Of a stretch of DNA of 64,000 nucleotides, positions 1 through 9,262 are shown piece by piece (the first letter of the stretch is position 1; each line of letters begins with the position of its first letter). Position numbers and translations under genes: made by a program. Origin of the DNA: JACPUW01 sp049115495 (GTDB taxonomy: Bacteria; Bacteroidota; Bacteroidia; CAILMK01; JACPUW01). The stretch is taken from contig JAGDZV010000008.1 in the NCBI GenBank assembly GCA_049115495.1, forward strand, positions 1 to 64,000. The letters run 5' to 3'. Under the pieces are notes generated by a model. That model saw nothing but the letters and a program-made list of their open reading frames with translations, searched no databases and was not told the origin of the DNA.

Positions 1-2957
1 TGCAATTCCGAACCATATTCAAATAATTGGGTCTCACTTTCATTAGTACTTGAATCATTATTGCTAAAGGCCCATTCATATTTTTCTGCACCAGTACTGG
101 TGTTTATAAATTCAGCATTATAGCCAAAGCAGTCTGGTAAAACTGTGGTGTCAAAACTAGCTACTGGTTCTGCAACTCTTACTGTAATTTCACCTGTGTA
201 AGTACACTTACTAAATATTCTTTGATAAGTATAAATTGTGGTAGTAGTGGGGTTTGCAATTGGGTTTGAAATCGTATCATTATTCAAACCAACTGCCGGG
301 GTCCACAAATGCTTTGCAGATTTTGCCGTATCAACAATGCCAAGTACTATTTCATCACCTGTGCAAATCACAGAGTCTGGAATAATTGTAACCCCTGTAT
401 CAAGAAAAGCAGTTACCGTTCTAGAAACAGTATCGCCACATTGTTCTTTAAATGCAAAAACTCTTATCTGATAAGTTCCGGGCCCAGGAAAAGTTGACCT
501 TACAGTATCACTAACATCTTCAAAGGCTTCATGTCCAAAATCCCATAAGATTCTATCATATTGGAGATTTTCATTGGCAAGCGCAATCTCAAATACATCG
601 CAATGGGGGTCATAGTCTGTTGAAAAATCGGCAATGGGATCATGAACGCCTACAAGAATGGTATCGCTAAAAGTACATTCTGGGTATACTTTTCTAAGTA
701 TGTAAACACCTGAGTCTTTAGGTGATATTGTTGGATTAGAAATTGTTGCATCACTTACTTCATTGGCCGGTATCCAGCGAAACTTGGCGAAACTGGTTGA
801 ATCTTTTAAGCCAATTTCAAGGGCTTGACCCAGACACAAGTTAGAGTCGGGCCCTGCAAACTCTGCTGTATCGGCAAATACATTCAAACTTCTCTCATAT
901 AGCCACTTACATCCTTTTAAAGACGTTCCAGTTAAACTAATTATATATTCACCATTATCAGGAAATTTAAAGGCAACTGAATCAAAAGATGTTGATGTGT
1001 CTCTTGTTGAATTGATAACTCCAAAATCCCATAATAGATCATTACAATTCTTGCTATCGTTATAAACTTTTACGTTTAAACCATCACAAGGAAAAGTATA
1101 TGCCATTTTAAAAAATGGCTCTGGCCTATCAACTGTAAGTGTAATTGAATCTTCAACTTCACAGTAATCAGCAGTTCTTTTTATATAATACGTTGTTGTT
1201 TCAGTTGGTTTAACAAATGGCCTGGCCACATTATTTGAACTAAGAAAAGTATCGGGTAGCCAAGAATATCTTAAACCAGCTTTTATTGGTGGTCTTCCAA
1301 TTTGAATACTATCACCATAACATAAAAATTGACTGGGGCCCGCAAAGTCTGTCGTATCTTCTAAGACAATTATGTTTTCAATTAAAGAATCTTTACACGT
1401 AGGATTTAAAGCAGAAATATATTTTACATTATAGCTTCCTTCTTTAGGAAAGGTAAAATACAAGTCTTTTTGTATTGACACATCTCTCTGCCTACCAGTA
1501 CCAAAGTCCCATAAGAAATCTCTACCCTCTCCTGTTGTTTCAAACCTATAAGTCAAATTTTTACATTCGATCAAGGGCGTAAAACTAAAGTCGATATCAG
1601 GTGGACCATTTTTTACCATCACAGTATCATATGCAAAGCAATAATCGAAGGTTTGCTTCAAAACATAAGTTCTATCTGTTGGTGGGTTTGCCACCGGATT
1701 TCTTGCCGTATCACTACTTAAAAAGGAACTTGGAAACCACTCATATTTTGCTCTTGGAAAAAAATTAGCAGGACCAATTATCACTGGTTCACCATTGCAT
1801 GAGCGTGCATCAGGTCCGGCAAAAGCACCAGTATCTGGCCTTACATAAAATGTTTTCAAAAATGTATCATTGCACTCTGTTGAATAGGCAATTAGCTTTA
1901 CGGTAACCCATCCAGGGTTTTTATAAGTATAAGTTTCATTTTGTTGATCTGATGTATCAGCTTTCGTTGTAGTATCTCCGAAATTCCACTTGTATGCTAT
2001 TGCTCCTTGACTCTCATTCTTAAACTTCACTTCATAATCGCATTGCTGTTCTGGGGCAGTAAACGCACTAACTACATCAAACTGGCAATTAATTACATTA
2101 AATTGAAAATCTCTTAAAGTAGTAGAGAGCAAAACACCGTTTCTATACTCCTTTACACAAACTCCTACTACATATTGCCCCAAACGGCGTGGTGTACAGG
2201 TAAGTAACCCCGTTTTTTTCCTTATGCTTAGGCTTGGATTGGCATTCATGAAATTATTAATACCAAAGCCAAAGTTCATTGTGACATTTTGGTATGGCGG
2301 AGACGCTGGTGGGCGTGGTGCTGGATCAAATGTAGATCCACCTTCATAAGGCAAGCAAAGTTCGTATACTAGTGAATCACCATCAGGATCTGTGGCATCA
2401 TGTTTAAATTCAAACGCGCTATTTAAACACAAAAAGTTTGGAGGCAAGCCTTTAAATCTTGGGCTACTATTATCACCTAAACTTTTTCGTTCAGGAATTT
2501 TTGCGAAATAAGTACCTCCTGTTGAATTCTGGTCAAATACATTTAGAACAGTTCTATTTCGGCAACAACGTTGATAAGAAATGATATAGCCTCCTGGAAT
2601 ATCACGAAGCACTTTAATAACTTTAAACTCATAGCGCCTCACACAAATATTCGAAGGTGGCTCAAGACAATTGTAATTTACGTCTTTGATTATAGTAGAA
2701 TCGATTCTATCTATTGTAAAACTATCGAGAAAATCATTATCTGAGCCCCTAAAAACACCTATTGTTGCTCGTTGGTCAGTTCTTAGTGCTCTCCATCTTC
2801 CATTCTCACAATCAACGTATATATACAAGGTTATTTCAAAAGAATCGCCCCCTAGATGATCATAAAACATTTCTCCACCAACAATATGAGTTGCTTTTAA
2901 GTCTCTTGCAAAAAGACATAAAATGGCAATAGCTAGAAAAGATAGTTTTTTAATCAA
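1..2957 (-). CDS. Giant PKD-repeat cell-surface protein, 3' end outside the window
   Basis: The frame is open from a TTG at 2957 to the window edge, about 985 codons, with no in-frame stop in the stretches translated by hand. A stop lies just upstream, and TTG is the only start that keeps the signal peptide (LIKKLSFLAIAILCLFARDL). Next comes ATHIVGGEM, the mature N-terminus typical of very large Bacteroidota gliding and adhesion proteins. The remainder alternates PKD-like modules (YKWNFGD, LLWDFG, ILWDFGHE) with modules of the form C.GD...IG...W.P..LS...NP...P...Y, at a period of about 160 residues and rich in paired cysteines. Known relatives are exported, often by T9SS, and act in adhesion or gliding. 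The C-terminus that would carry the sorting domain is not visible. Substrate and partners are unknown. Confidence 0.85.
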   Translation of the reverse strand, partial: MIKKLSFLAIAILCLFARDLKATHIVGGEMFYDHLGGDSFEITLYIYVDCENGRWRALRTDQRATIGVFRGSDNDFLDSFTIDRIDSTIIKDVNYNCLEPPSNICVRRYEFKVIKVLRDIPGGYIISYQRCCRNRTVLNVFDQNSTGGTYFAKIPERKSLGDNSSPRFKGLPPNFLCLNSAFEFKHDATDPDGDSLVYELCLPYEGGSTFDPAPRPPASPPYQNVTMNFGFGINNFMNANPSLSIRKKTGLLTCTPRRLGQYVVGVCVKEYRNGVLLSTTLRDFQFNVINCQFDVVSAFTAPEQQCDYEVKFKNESQGAIAYKWNFGDTTTKADTSDQQNETYTYKNPGWVTVKLIAYSTECNDTFLKTFYVRPDTGAFAGPDARSCNGEPVIIGPANFFPRAKYEWFPSSFLSSDTARNPVANPPTDRTYVLKQTFDYCFAYDTVMVKNGPPDIDFSFTPLIECKNLTYRFETTGEGRDFLWDFGTGRQRDVSIQKDLYFTFPKEGSYNVKYISALNPTCKDSLIENIIVLEDTTDFAGPSQFLCYGDSIQIGRPPIKAGLRYSWLPDTFLSSNNVARPFVKPTETTTYYIKRTADYCEVEDSITLTVDRPEPFFKMAYTFPCDGLNVKVYNDSKNCNDLLWDFGVINSTRDTSTSFDSVAFKFPDNGEYIISLTGTSLKGCKWLYERSLNVFADTAEFAGPDSNLCLGQALEIGLKDSTSFAKFRWIPANEVSDATISNPTISPKDSGVYILRKVYPECTFSDTILVGVHDPIADFSTDYDPHCDVFEIALANENLQYDRILWDFGHEAFEDVSDTVRSTFPGPGTYQIRVFAFKEQCGDTVSRTVTAFLDTGVTIIPDSVICTGDEIVLGIVDTAKSAKHLWTPAVGLNNDTISNPIANPTTTTIYTYQRIFSKCTYTGEITVRVAEPVASFDTTVLPDCFGYNAEFINTSTGAEKYEWAFSNNDSSTNESETQLFEYGSEL

Positions 2958-2993
2958 GGTTGAAAGGTATTAAAACCAATAGCGTATAAACGC

Positions 2994-3023
2994 AAAAGGC
3001 ACCCAAATGGATGCCTTTTTTTT
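2994..3023. terminator. Hairpin between two surface-protein genes
   Basis: AAAAGGCA (2994-3001) pairs with TGCCTTTT (3012-3019) around a 10-nt loop. It lies just after the stop of the minus-strand gene at 3043-4149 and before the start of the giant PKD gene. The T tract is longer on the plus strand (eight T) than on the minus strand (four), so it is a modest terminator for the minus-strand genes and its direction is uncertain. Confidence 0.5.
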
Positions 3024-3042
3024 ACATTTTAAAAATTTTAAG

Positions 3043-4149
3043 TTAATCAACAATCACTTTGTGTCTTGATATTGATCCATTTATACCTTCTAGCAATAAG
3101 ATGTATGTTCCAGATGAGATGTTGCTTGTGTTAATTTTAAGATCACTTGCCGAAAACATCATGTTAAGGTTTTGCTCCAATTCCCTTCCACTCATATTGT
3201 ACATTCTGGCGTTTTGAATCTGATTTTCGCTAAAATTACCTTTAATAATTATCGCATACTCAGCATTTACAATTGAAAATGAATTTTCAAATAAAGAATT
3301 GATTGAACTTGTGGTAGCGTTTAACCTAACGTACCTAATATTATTATCTAGGTTGCCTTCGCTTAATTCAAAAACTTTATCGTCGCTTAGCCAAGCAATT
3401 CTAAATCCCATGAAAAATGGGCCCGTTTCAAAATCTTTTGAAAGGGGAACGTCAATTGTAGCGGTTGCACTATCGCCTGGCTCAATTTCTGTATTTAGTG
3501 CCATGGTAAAATTTATTAGATCAAGCGTTTGGCCTCCCTTTTCCAATGCCATTTGGCCATAAATACTATCGTTATCATAGCTCTCACTTCCATCGTTTCT
3601 TATGCTCAAATCAAATGAAACTGAATGATGTGGATGCACTTCCGTGTCATTTTCTGGAGACAAGATCAATAGCCTAAGATCCCTATTTTTCCTTTCTTTA
3701 AGTGTAATGTAAAAGCATAAGGTGTCATTAGTTGGATTTACGTCTCCTTCAACCGTTGCTACCAAACAAATATGTAAAGTATCTCCTACCGAGGCTTCAG
3801 GCGTTATTAATCCCATTACAGATGACATTCCTACAAGTTGATGAAAACCAAACTCATAAAACTCAGGTCTTCTATCGTCAATTGGAGCGGTCCAGCCTTG
3901 TGGTATGGTTGGCGACCTAAATTGAGTAAACCTTGGAGACATTCCTTCGGCAATTAGCTCTAAAGTCATCACCTTGTCATCAAATTCTTCACCATAGTTT
4001 TTTATTTGATAATAAACCGGAAAATAGCTTGATAACTCAAAACTCTGATAAGCTTCAGTTGGGTAATAAAGTTGCTCAATTCCAATATCCTGAGCCCTTG
4101 AAAGCAAAGACATCGAAACTAAGATGAGACCAAGAAAAATTTTGTTCAT
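3043..4149 (-). CDS. Secreted protein with a T9SS type A sorting domain
   Basis: This is a 368-residue protein with a signal peptide (MNKIFLGLILVSMSLLSRAQ). Two beta-sandwich regions follow that resemble CARDB/adhesion folds (around residues 40-150 and 170-275; VYYQIKNYG, FDLSIRNDGSESYDND). From about residue 285 there is a C-terminal module with the features of T9SS sorting domains: an internal MYNMSGRELEQ strand and a terminal SSGTYILLLEG...HKVIVD. It is therefore likely exported across the outer membrane. No catalytic motif is visible. It lies in a minus-strand run with another T9SS cargo gene and the giant PKD gene, all probably surface-located. Confidence 0.8.
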   Translation of the reverse strand: MNKIFLGLILVSMSLLSRAQDIGIEQLYYPTEAYQSFELSSYFPVYYQIKNYGEEFDDKVMTLELIAEGMSPRFTQFRSPTIPQGWTAPIDDRRPEFYEFGFHQLVGMSSVMGLITPEASVGDTLHICLVATVEGDVNPTNDTLCFYITLKERKNRDLRLLILSPENDTEVHPHHSVSFDLSIRNDGSESYDNDSIYGQMALEKGGQTLDLINFTMALNTEIEPGDSATATIDVPLSKDFETGPFFMGFRIAWLSDDKVFELSEGNLDNNIRYVRLNATTSSINSLFENSFSIVNAEYAIIIKGNFSENQIQNARMYNMSGRELEQNLNMMFSASDLKINTSNISSGTYILLLEGINGSISRHKVIVD

Positions 4150-4222
4150 GCTTGATTTTTATACAAATCTAAAGGTAAGACAATCCTAAAGTACCCCTAG
4201 CCCTAAATTCAGACTTTTCAAT

Positions 4223-5053
4223 TTAAAAAACCTGTAGTTTCTTTACAATTGAATGGTTTTCTTTATCAACTCTTATGAAATACATGCCTTTTTTAAAAAG
4301 CACATACTCTAAATCATTGGCATTTGATTGGTGAAGTATTTGACCTCTTAAATTCAGAATTGAAACGGATTCATCACCATTAAGCCCGTTTATCTTGAAA
4401 TTTCCAAAACATGGATTTGGATAAATTGAAACCTGTTCAATTTCCATTTCATTTGTGGATGCGATTACTTCTTCACCAAACTCCAGCTTATCAATTAGCA
4501 AAACAGTGTTATTATTTGTGTAATCGCCGTTATCTACGCTAATTCTAATTACACAACTATCTGGATCATCATTATTCCTAAAACCCTTTTTGTCAATTGG
4601 AATATTAATTATAAACCAATCATAGTTTCTAAACTTCTGATTATTGAATGGATTAATGTTTGACGAAGATGTGGCAATTGTATCATGGCTTAGCAAAGCG
4701 GGTTGCCACTTCAAATAAGTAATATCAACAGTAAACCTTTGCGATGCTGCTTCAGGAATATAAATGAAGGTTCCTGAAAGCATGCTGCTTCTCTTGTTCC
4801 AAGCAAATGTGGATTCTATAATAGGAGCATTTGTTTGATCGTATTGAAGAGTTGCAAATCGACCGTTTACAATTGTATCTCCAAAGCTTGTTTTAAAGCC
4901 AAATGATGTATTAGCACTTGCTTTACCTTGAACTGGTTTCCAGCCTGATACATTTGCTTCGTCACCGTCTTCAAAACTGGCATTTGGTATTTGCGCAACT
5001 AAAAATGTAGAACTACATGTTACTATAAATGCTGCTAAAAGCAAGTTTTTCAT
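4223..5053 (-). CDS. Secreted T9SS cargo protein with a carbohydrate-binding-like domain
   Basis: The ATG at 5053 is chosen because it starts a clean signal peptide (MKNLLLAAFIVTC...FLVAQ). An upstream ATG at 5104 would add hydrophilic residues and overlap the preceding gene. The mature part opens with IPNASFEDGDEANVSGW, as in Bacteroidota jelly-roll/PCMD-like domains, and this domain runs to about residue 190. The C-terminus has a type A T9SS module (VSIYPNPCFGNFKING, then a final KKLQVF). No enzyme motif is seen. A glycan- or surface-binding role is inferred only from fold resemblance. Confidence 0.78.
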   Translation of the reverse strand: MKNLLLAAFIVTCSSTFLVAQIPNASFEDGDEANVSGWKPVQGKASANTSFGFKTSFGDTIVNGRFATLQYDQTNAPIIESTFAWNKRSSMLSGTFIYIPEAASQRFTVDITYLKWQPALLSHDTIATSSSNINPFNNQKFRNYDWFIINIPIDKKGFRNNDDPDSCVIRISVDNGDYTNNNTVLLIDKLEFGEEVIASTNEMEIEQVSIYPNPCFGNFKINGLNGDESVSILNLRGQILHQSNANDLEYVLFKKGMYFIRVDKENHSIVKKLQVF

Positions 5054-5084
5054 AAATGAATAAAATTTTGGCAAAACTAAAGAT

Positions 5085-7076
5085 TTAATGTGCCCGTGCT
5101 CCAAGTCTATTAAAGCCTTTTAATATGATTTCGAGGTCTTTGGTAAAATGATAATTTCTGGCATATGCCAAATCAATTCTATCAACCGCTTTTACTTCAA
5201 GCTCAAGCTCTCTATATCTATCAATAGGTTTTAAAACACCGTTTCTCAAATGAGGCAAATTCTCACTTTTCTCTGCACTTGAATAACCAACCCAAGTAAG
5301 CCTACCGCTCAACACAGAAATGATGTTTTTAACGAAATTGATCTTATTCTTAATAAACCAAATAGAAAAAAGGCTTGAAGCAAGAAGCAACACAGAAACA
5401 AGCACATCTAAGACGCGTTTATTAAACTGATTCTCAGCACTTTTAAGTGCCAACTTAACATCTATAGTATAGTAATCACCAGGTTCATTTTTTGAATTCG
5501 ATCCTATGATAAATATGCTTTCTTCGGGCACAATCTTATAATAGAGATCGGTTTTATCAATACCCAACATTAAGTTGAATATATCGCTAGACTTCATATC
5601 CTTTGAACAAAAGATTACTTCATCAACTTTATGAATATTCACTACTTCGTTGAGCTGGCGTACCGAGCCCAAAAATCCCTTTCCTGTTTCTTCATTAGGA
5701 GATACGAAACCAACCACTTCATGATGAATACCACTATGTTCTAAAAGTTCATTAACCCTACTTGCTTCATCTTCGCCCCCAACTATTACCATTTTCTTTG
5801 AACGAACTTGGCCCATAAACGGATGGCCTTGCTTAATTAAGTGCAACAACCATCTTGTTGTATAAAAGGTAAGAAAAGAAGCTGCAGCTCCGATTAATAC
5901 TATTGCCCTTGAAAATCTGAATTCTTCATTGAGAAAAGCATAAAAAATAGCAACCAAAATTGTACCAATGGCCACTCCCCTAAACATGCGGCTAATTTGG
6001 TAAACCCATTTGTAACTACCCGTTAAAAATGCCCCCAAAACCCAAATTGAAGCGTACATAGGCAAAATTGTATCAAAAAATGCTTCGGGATAGGTATCAC
6101 CCCCAGGAAACTTGATATTTCGTTCGTACCAATGGGTAACCAATGTGAGTAAACCTAAGTTTAAAGCCGCATCAATTGCCGGATGCGCAATGTTTCTTAA
6201 GAATCTTGTGAAAATTGAAAAGCCAGCTCTCAGGTAAATCGCTATGTTAATGAGCAATGAAAACAGCCTGGCATTATTCGCATTAAAGTGCTTTTTTGCG
6301 AAAATTATCATCGCATTGTAGAATACAAAAACGTAATTAACGCTATCTTTTTTGGTGCTTTCACCTTTATAATGAATTATTCTAGTTTTTGGGTAATAGT
6401 AGTTCTTATACCCTCCTTTAGTTATGCGGTAAGACAAATCAATGTCTTCTCCGTACATAAAAAATGTTTCGTCTAAAAGGCCAATTTCATTTAAGGTTTT
6501 TCTTCTTAACAGCATAAAAGCGCCGGCAAGCACATCAACTTCATGAGTTTCTTCTTTATCTAAAAAACCTAGATGATACTTTCCAAAGACTTTTGACTTT
6601 GGAAATAGGCTAGAAAATCCAAATATCTTATAAAAAGCCACATCGGGTGCTGGGAGTCCTCGTTTTGATTCAGGTAAGAAATGTCCTTTTCCATCAATCA
6701 TTTTAACCCCAAGTCCACCTCCGTCTGGGTTGGCTTCCATAAACTCAATACAGCTCAAAAAGGTATCTTCTTCAACTACGGTATCAGGGTTTAATAACAA
6801 AGCATAATCTCCAGAACTCTCTCTAATGGCTTGATTGTTTGCCATTGAAAACCCTTTGTTATCCTTATTAGCAATAAGTTTTACGCTAGAAAAGCGCTCC
6901 TTTACCATTTCAACCGAACCATCAACCGAATTATTGTCTACTACCCAAATCTCGCTATCCCAATCAGGATGAACGCTTTTCATTTGGTCCATTGCCTTTT
7001 GGCAAGAATGGATACATTGCTCAAGAAAATACTTGACATTGTAGTTTACAATAATTATCGATAGCTTCATACTCAT
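5085..7076 (-). CDS. GT2 glycosyltransferase fused to a membrane region and a remnant phosphoglycosyltransferase domain
   Basis: Residues 1-240 form a GT2 enzyme of the rhamnosyltransferase (WbbL) type: LSIIIVNYN at the start, VVDNNSVDGS, and the metal-site strand LLLNPDT, then FFMYGEDIDLSYR. Four or five transmembrane helices follow (about 265-405), then a Rossmann-like segment (KKMVIVGGEDEASRV). The tail resembles the ends of WcaJ/PssA sugar-phosphate transferases (KRVLDVLVSVLL, SGRLTWVGY, YHFTKDLEIILKG) but lacks the central catalytic KFRSM-like block. Likely role: surface polysaccharide assembly at the inner membrane. The start overlaps the recR stop (ATGA), so the two are probably translationally coupled. 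Confidence 0.82.
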   Translation of the reverse strand: MSMKLSIIIVNYNVKYFLEQCIHSCQKAMDQMKSVHPDWDSEIWVVDNNSVDGSVEMVKERFSSVKLIANKDNKGFSMANNQAIRESSGDYALLLNPDTVVEEDTFLSCIEFMEANPDGGGLGVKMIDGKGHFLPESKRGLPAPDVAFYKIFGFSSLFPKSKVFGKYHLGFLDKEETHEVDVLAGAFMLLRRKTLNEIGLLDETFFMYGEDIDLSYRITKGGYKNYYYPKTRIIHYKGESTKKDSVNYVFVFYNAMIIFAKKHFNANNARLFSLLINIAIYLRAGFSIFTRFLRNIAHPAIDAALNLGLLTLVTHWYERNIKFPGGDTYPEAFFDTILPMYASIWVLGAFLTGSYKWVYQISRMFRGVAIGTILVAIFYAFLNEEFRFSRAIVLIGAAASFLTFYTTRWLLHLIKQGHPFMGQVRSKKMVIVGGEDEASRVNELLEHSGIHHEVVGFVSPNEETGKGFLGSVRQLNEVVNIHKVDEVIFCSKDMKSSDIFNLMLGIDKTDLYYKIVPEESIFIIGSNSKNEPGDYYTIDVKLALKSAENQFNKRVLDVLVSVLLLASSLFSIWFIKNKINFVKNIISVLSGRLTWVGYSSAEKSENLPHLRNGVLKPIDRYRELELEVKAVDRIDLAYARNYHFTKDLEIILKGFNRLGARAH

Positions 7077-7678
7077 ATCTCAAATGGAATTCTAGACATT
7101 AATGAACGACCAAGAGTAATCTCGTCTACAAACTCCAACTCACCTCCTATTGATATTCCTTTAGCAATAGTGGTGATTCTAATATTCATGTCTTTTAACT
7201 GCTTTGAGATATAGAATATCGTTGTATCGCCTTCCATGGTTGCGCTAAGTGCAAAAATTATTTCATCTACCTGGCCTGATTTCGCTCTTTCAATTAGCTC
7301 GGCAATCTTTAATTCATCAGGCCCAACCCCTTCCATTGGAGATATAACCCCACCTAAAACATGATAAGTACCATTGTATTGACCGGTTCCTTCAAGTGCC
7401 AAAACATCTCTAATGTCTTGAACTACACAGATTTTTTGTTGCTCCCTTCTTTGGCTGCTGCAAATACTGCAAATTTCAGTATCGCTTAGATTAAAGCATT
7501 GCTTGCAGTACTTTACGTCAGTTCGTAAACCACTTACGGCTTTTTCAAACTGCTGTAAACTTTGTTCATTTTGCTTAATAAGGTGCAATACGAGTCGCAC
7601 TGCTGTTTTATTCCCAATTCCAGGTAAACTCTTAAAAGACTCAACCGCCTTTTGTATGGCCTTTGAAGGATATTCCAT
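7073..7678 (-). CDS. recR: Recombination mediator RecR
   Basis: This 201-residue protein has the family's usual length and architecture. A helix-hairpin-helix lies near the N-terminus (LPGIGNKTAVRLV). A four-cysteine zinc finger follows (YCKQC...CSIC), then a Toprim domain (ICVVQDIRDVLALEGTGQY) and the conserved YHVLGG and EIIFALSATMEG strands. RecR acts with RecO and RecF to load RecA on gapped single-stranded DNA. It is the first gene of a two-gene minus-strand unit with the overlapping GT2 fusion gene, an arrangement based on position rather than on shared function. Confidence 0.96.
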   Translation of the reverse strand: MEYPSKAIQKAVESFKSLPGIGNKTAVRLVLHLIKQNEQSLQQFEKAVSGLRTDVKYCKQCFNLSDTEICSICSSQRREQQKICVVQDIRDVLALEGTGQYNGTYHVLGGVISPMEGVGPDELKIAELIERAKSGQVDEIIFALSATMEGDTTIFYISKQLKDMNIRITTIAKGISIGGELEFVDEITLGRSLMSRIPFEI

Positions 7679-7769
7679 AATACAGGGTACAAAGGTGCAT
7701 TAATAGAATGAAACACTTGTAATTGATTAGCTCGGTTTAATGTGTTTCTTTACATTCAACTAGCAGTAT

Positions 7770-7777
7770 TAGATTTG
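7770..7777 (+). promoter_or_regulatory. Bacteroidota-type -7 element
   Basis: TAGATTTG matches the Bacteroidota sigma-ABfr -7 consensus TAnnTTTG exactly and lies about 20 bp before the ATG at 7797. The expected TTTG at -33 is only approximate (TTTC at 7745-7748). Confidence 0.45.
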
Positions 7778-7796
7778 TTACTACATAGTTGAAAGG

Positions 7797-8476
7797 ATGA
7801 AAAAACTAATTGCCTCAGCAATTTTAATTCAGTTGTTTTTTAATGTTTCAGGGCAAATATTGCTTAAAAACCATGTAAAATTTACTCCTATGCGCTTACT
7901 AAATACCTATGGCGCACCTGGTTATATGTTCCAATATGAGCGGTTATTTAATAAGCACCACAGCATAGAATTTTCCTTTTTAAGAGTAACCGATCCGCTT
8001 AGCAATAATGGCACATATTTTAGTTTAGAAAAGCTAAAAGGATTTGGTATTGGTATTGGTTATCGCTATTCATTTAAGCTTAATTTTTAAAATATATTCT
8101 TCAAACAGAAGATAGATTACCCTATTTATTTTTTCAACCCAACCTATTGTATTCCAAAAGCAAACAAAATGTTGAATGGACCTTTGAAAGGGCAAATGAA
8201 ACTGAATATTTAGATAGCTACCAGCAAATTGCCAAAATGTATGAATGGTATTTTTTAGCCGGCTCTCGATTTTATTTTGGTAAAAATGAAAGACTAAACC
8301 TTGAGACTTTTATTGGAAGCGGTATAAACAACAGAATATCGCAACATATTGGTAGAGAAAATATTAATGACGAAGCTCAAATTCAAGATGAATGGGACCT
8401 CAGCTTTTACAAAAGAACTGGCGAATGGATTTTTAATGGGATCTCCTTGGGTTTTAAGATTGGGTATATGTTTTAG
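7797..8476 (+). pseudogene. Outer-membrane beta-barrel protein gene split by a -1 frameshift
   Basis: The first frame (7797-8090) encodes a signal peptide (MKKLIASAILIQLFFNVSGQ) and barrel strands up to YRYSFKLNF, then stops. A second open frame (8084-8476) continues without an ATG and ends in GISLGFKIGYMF, whose terminal aromatic residue is typical of barrels. Adding one T to the T5 run at about 8084-8088 joins them into one protein of about 227 residues with matching strand pattern. The second half has no plausible start of its own apart from a TTG at 8147. This could be a true frameshift or a homopolymer sequencing error. The gene resembles small Bacteroidota porin-like proteins of unknown function. 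Confidence 0.75.
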
Positions 8477-8525
8477 ATTTCAACCTACTTTTTAACTTAT
8501 AATCCACGCATTACTTTAGGAACAA

Positions 8526-9251
8526 CTAATTAGTCAACTCTCCATTCTCAAGAATAATATCGTAGATATAACCTGCTCCAAAGTCTTTATTCAAAGTTAA
8601 GGTAGCTATAAAAGTTACCGTTTGGTTTGGTTGAACCTTGGCTTTTGTTGTTACAACTAAATCGAAATCGTTTTTGGAACCATCTTGTAAGTGAACCCAA
8701 TTGTAACCCAAAATCCCTTCATTTAACTTAACTACATTGCCGCTTACAGTAACTATCTCTCCTTCTAAATCCTTGGCATTTTCAAGAATATCAGAAATCG
8801 GCCTTGAACCGTTTACTTCTATTTTTTCCGTCTCATTTTTTTCCAAGCCTTCACTTTCTTGTTCCAATTTCTCAGTATCCGAAATTGGCTTTATTATGCT
8901 TACCAGAAATAATTCGTCAAAAACACGATTTAACTGTTTGCTTTCAAATTTTTCTTGACGTAATCCTGAGCCGTATTCGTATAAGGAACCTAATTCATAC
9001 TCAGCCTTAACTGTTGCAATCCAAAAGGTTTTCTCATTTTCCTTAACGTGTAAATATGTATTGCTTTCGGCTTGCAATATTTCTAGCACCTCAACAATAT
9101 GCGTTTCAACTTCAGAGTCTTCATCGGTCATATTTTGGCTCTTCACCTTACTATTACCCACTTTCTCAATTGAATCATATTGAACTTCAGGACTCTGTTT
9201 GCAACCAAACACTATGACCGATAGTGTGAACACTAAAGAAATTAACTTCAT
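8526..9251 (-). CDS. Lipoprotein with two OB/SH3-like (GW/NrfJ-type) domains
   Basis: This 241-residue protein has a lipobox (LSVIVFGC, Cys17) and a low-complexity acidic linker. Residues 48-125 (EVLEILQAESNTYLHV, TFWIATVK, FESKQLNRVFDELFLV) match the small beta-barrel domain found in NrfJ-like and GW-dipeptide proteins of Bacteroidota. A second module (about 150-235; GEIVTVSGNVVKLNEGILG, WVHLQDGS) is an OB-fold like the NrfJ/YgiW group. It is probably anchored in the periplasmic leaflet. The ligand is unknown. The next gene upstream on the same strand is 11 bp away, so the two probably share a transcript. Confidence 0.72.
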   Translation of the reverse strand: MKLISLVFTLSVIVFGCKQSPEVQYDSIEKVGNSKVKSQNMTDEDSEVETHIVEVLEILQAESNTYLHVKENEKTFWIATVKAEYELGSLYEYGSGLRQEKFESKQLNRVFDELFLVSIIKPISDTEKLEQESEGLEKNETEKIEVNGSRPISDILENAKDLEGEIVTVSGNVVKLNEGILGYNWVHLQDGSKNDFDLVVTTKAKVQPNQTVTFIATLTLNKDFGAGYIYDIILENGELTN

Positions 9252-9262
9252 TTCAAATTCAA

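Noticed and set aside
238..497. Two small plus-strand frames inside the first 500 bp
   Set aside because: They lie opposite the long in-frame PKD gene, whose module pattern is clear.
8081..8092. Programmed -1 frameshift signal in the barrel gene
   Set aside because: The codons AAT TTT at the junction do not form an X XXY YYZ heptamer with re-pairing in both sites, and no downstream pseudoknot was seen.
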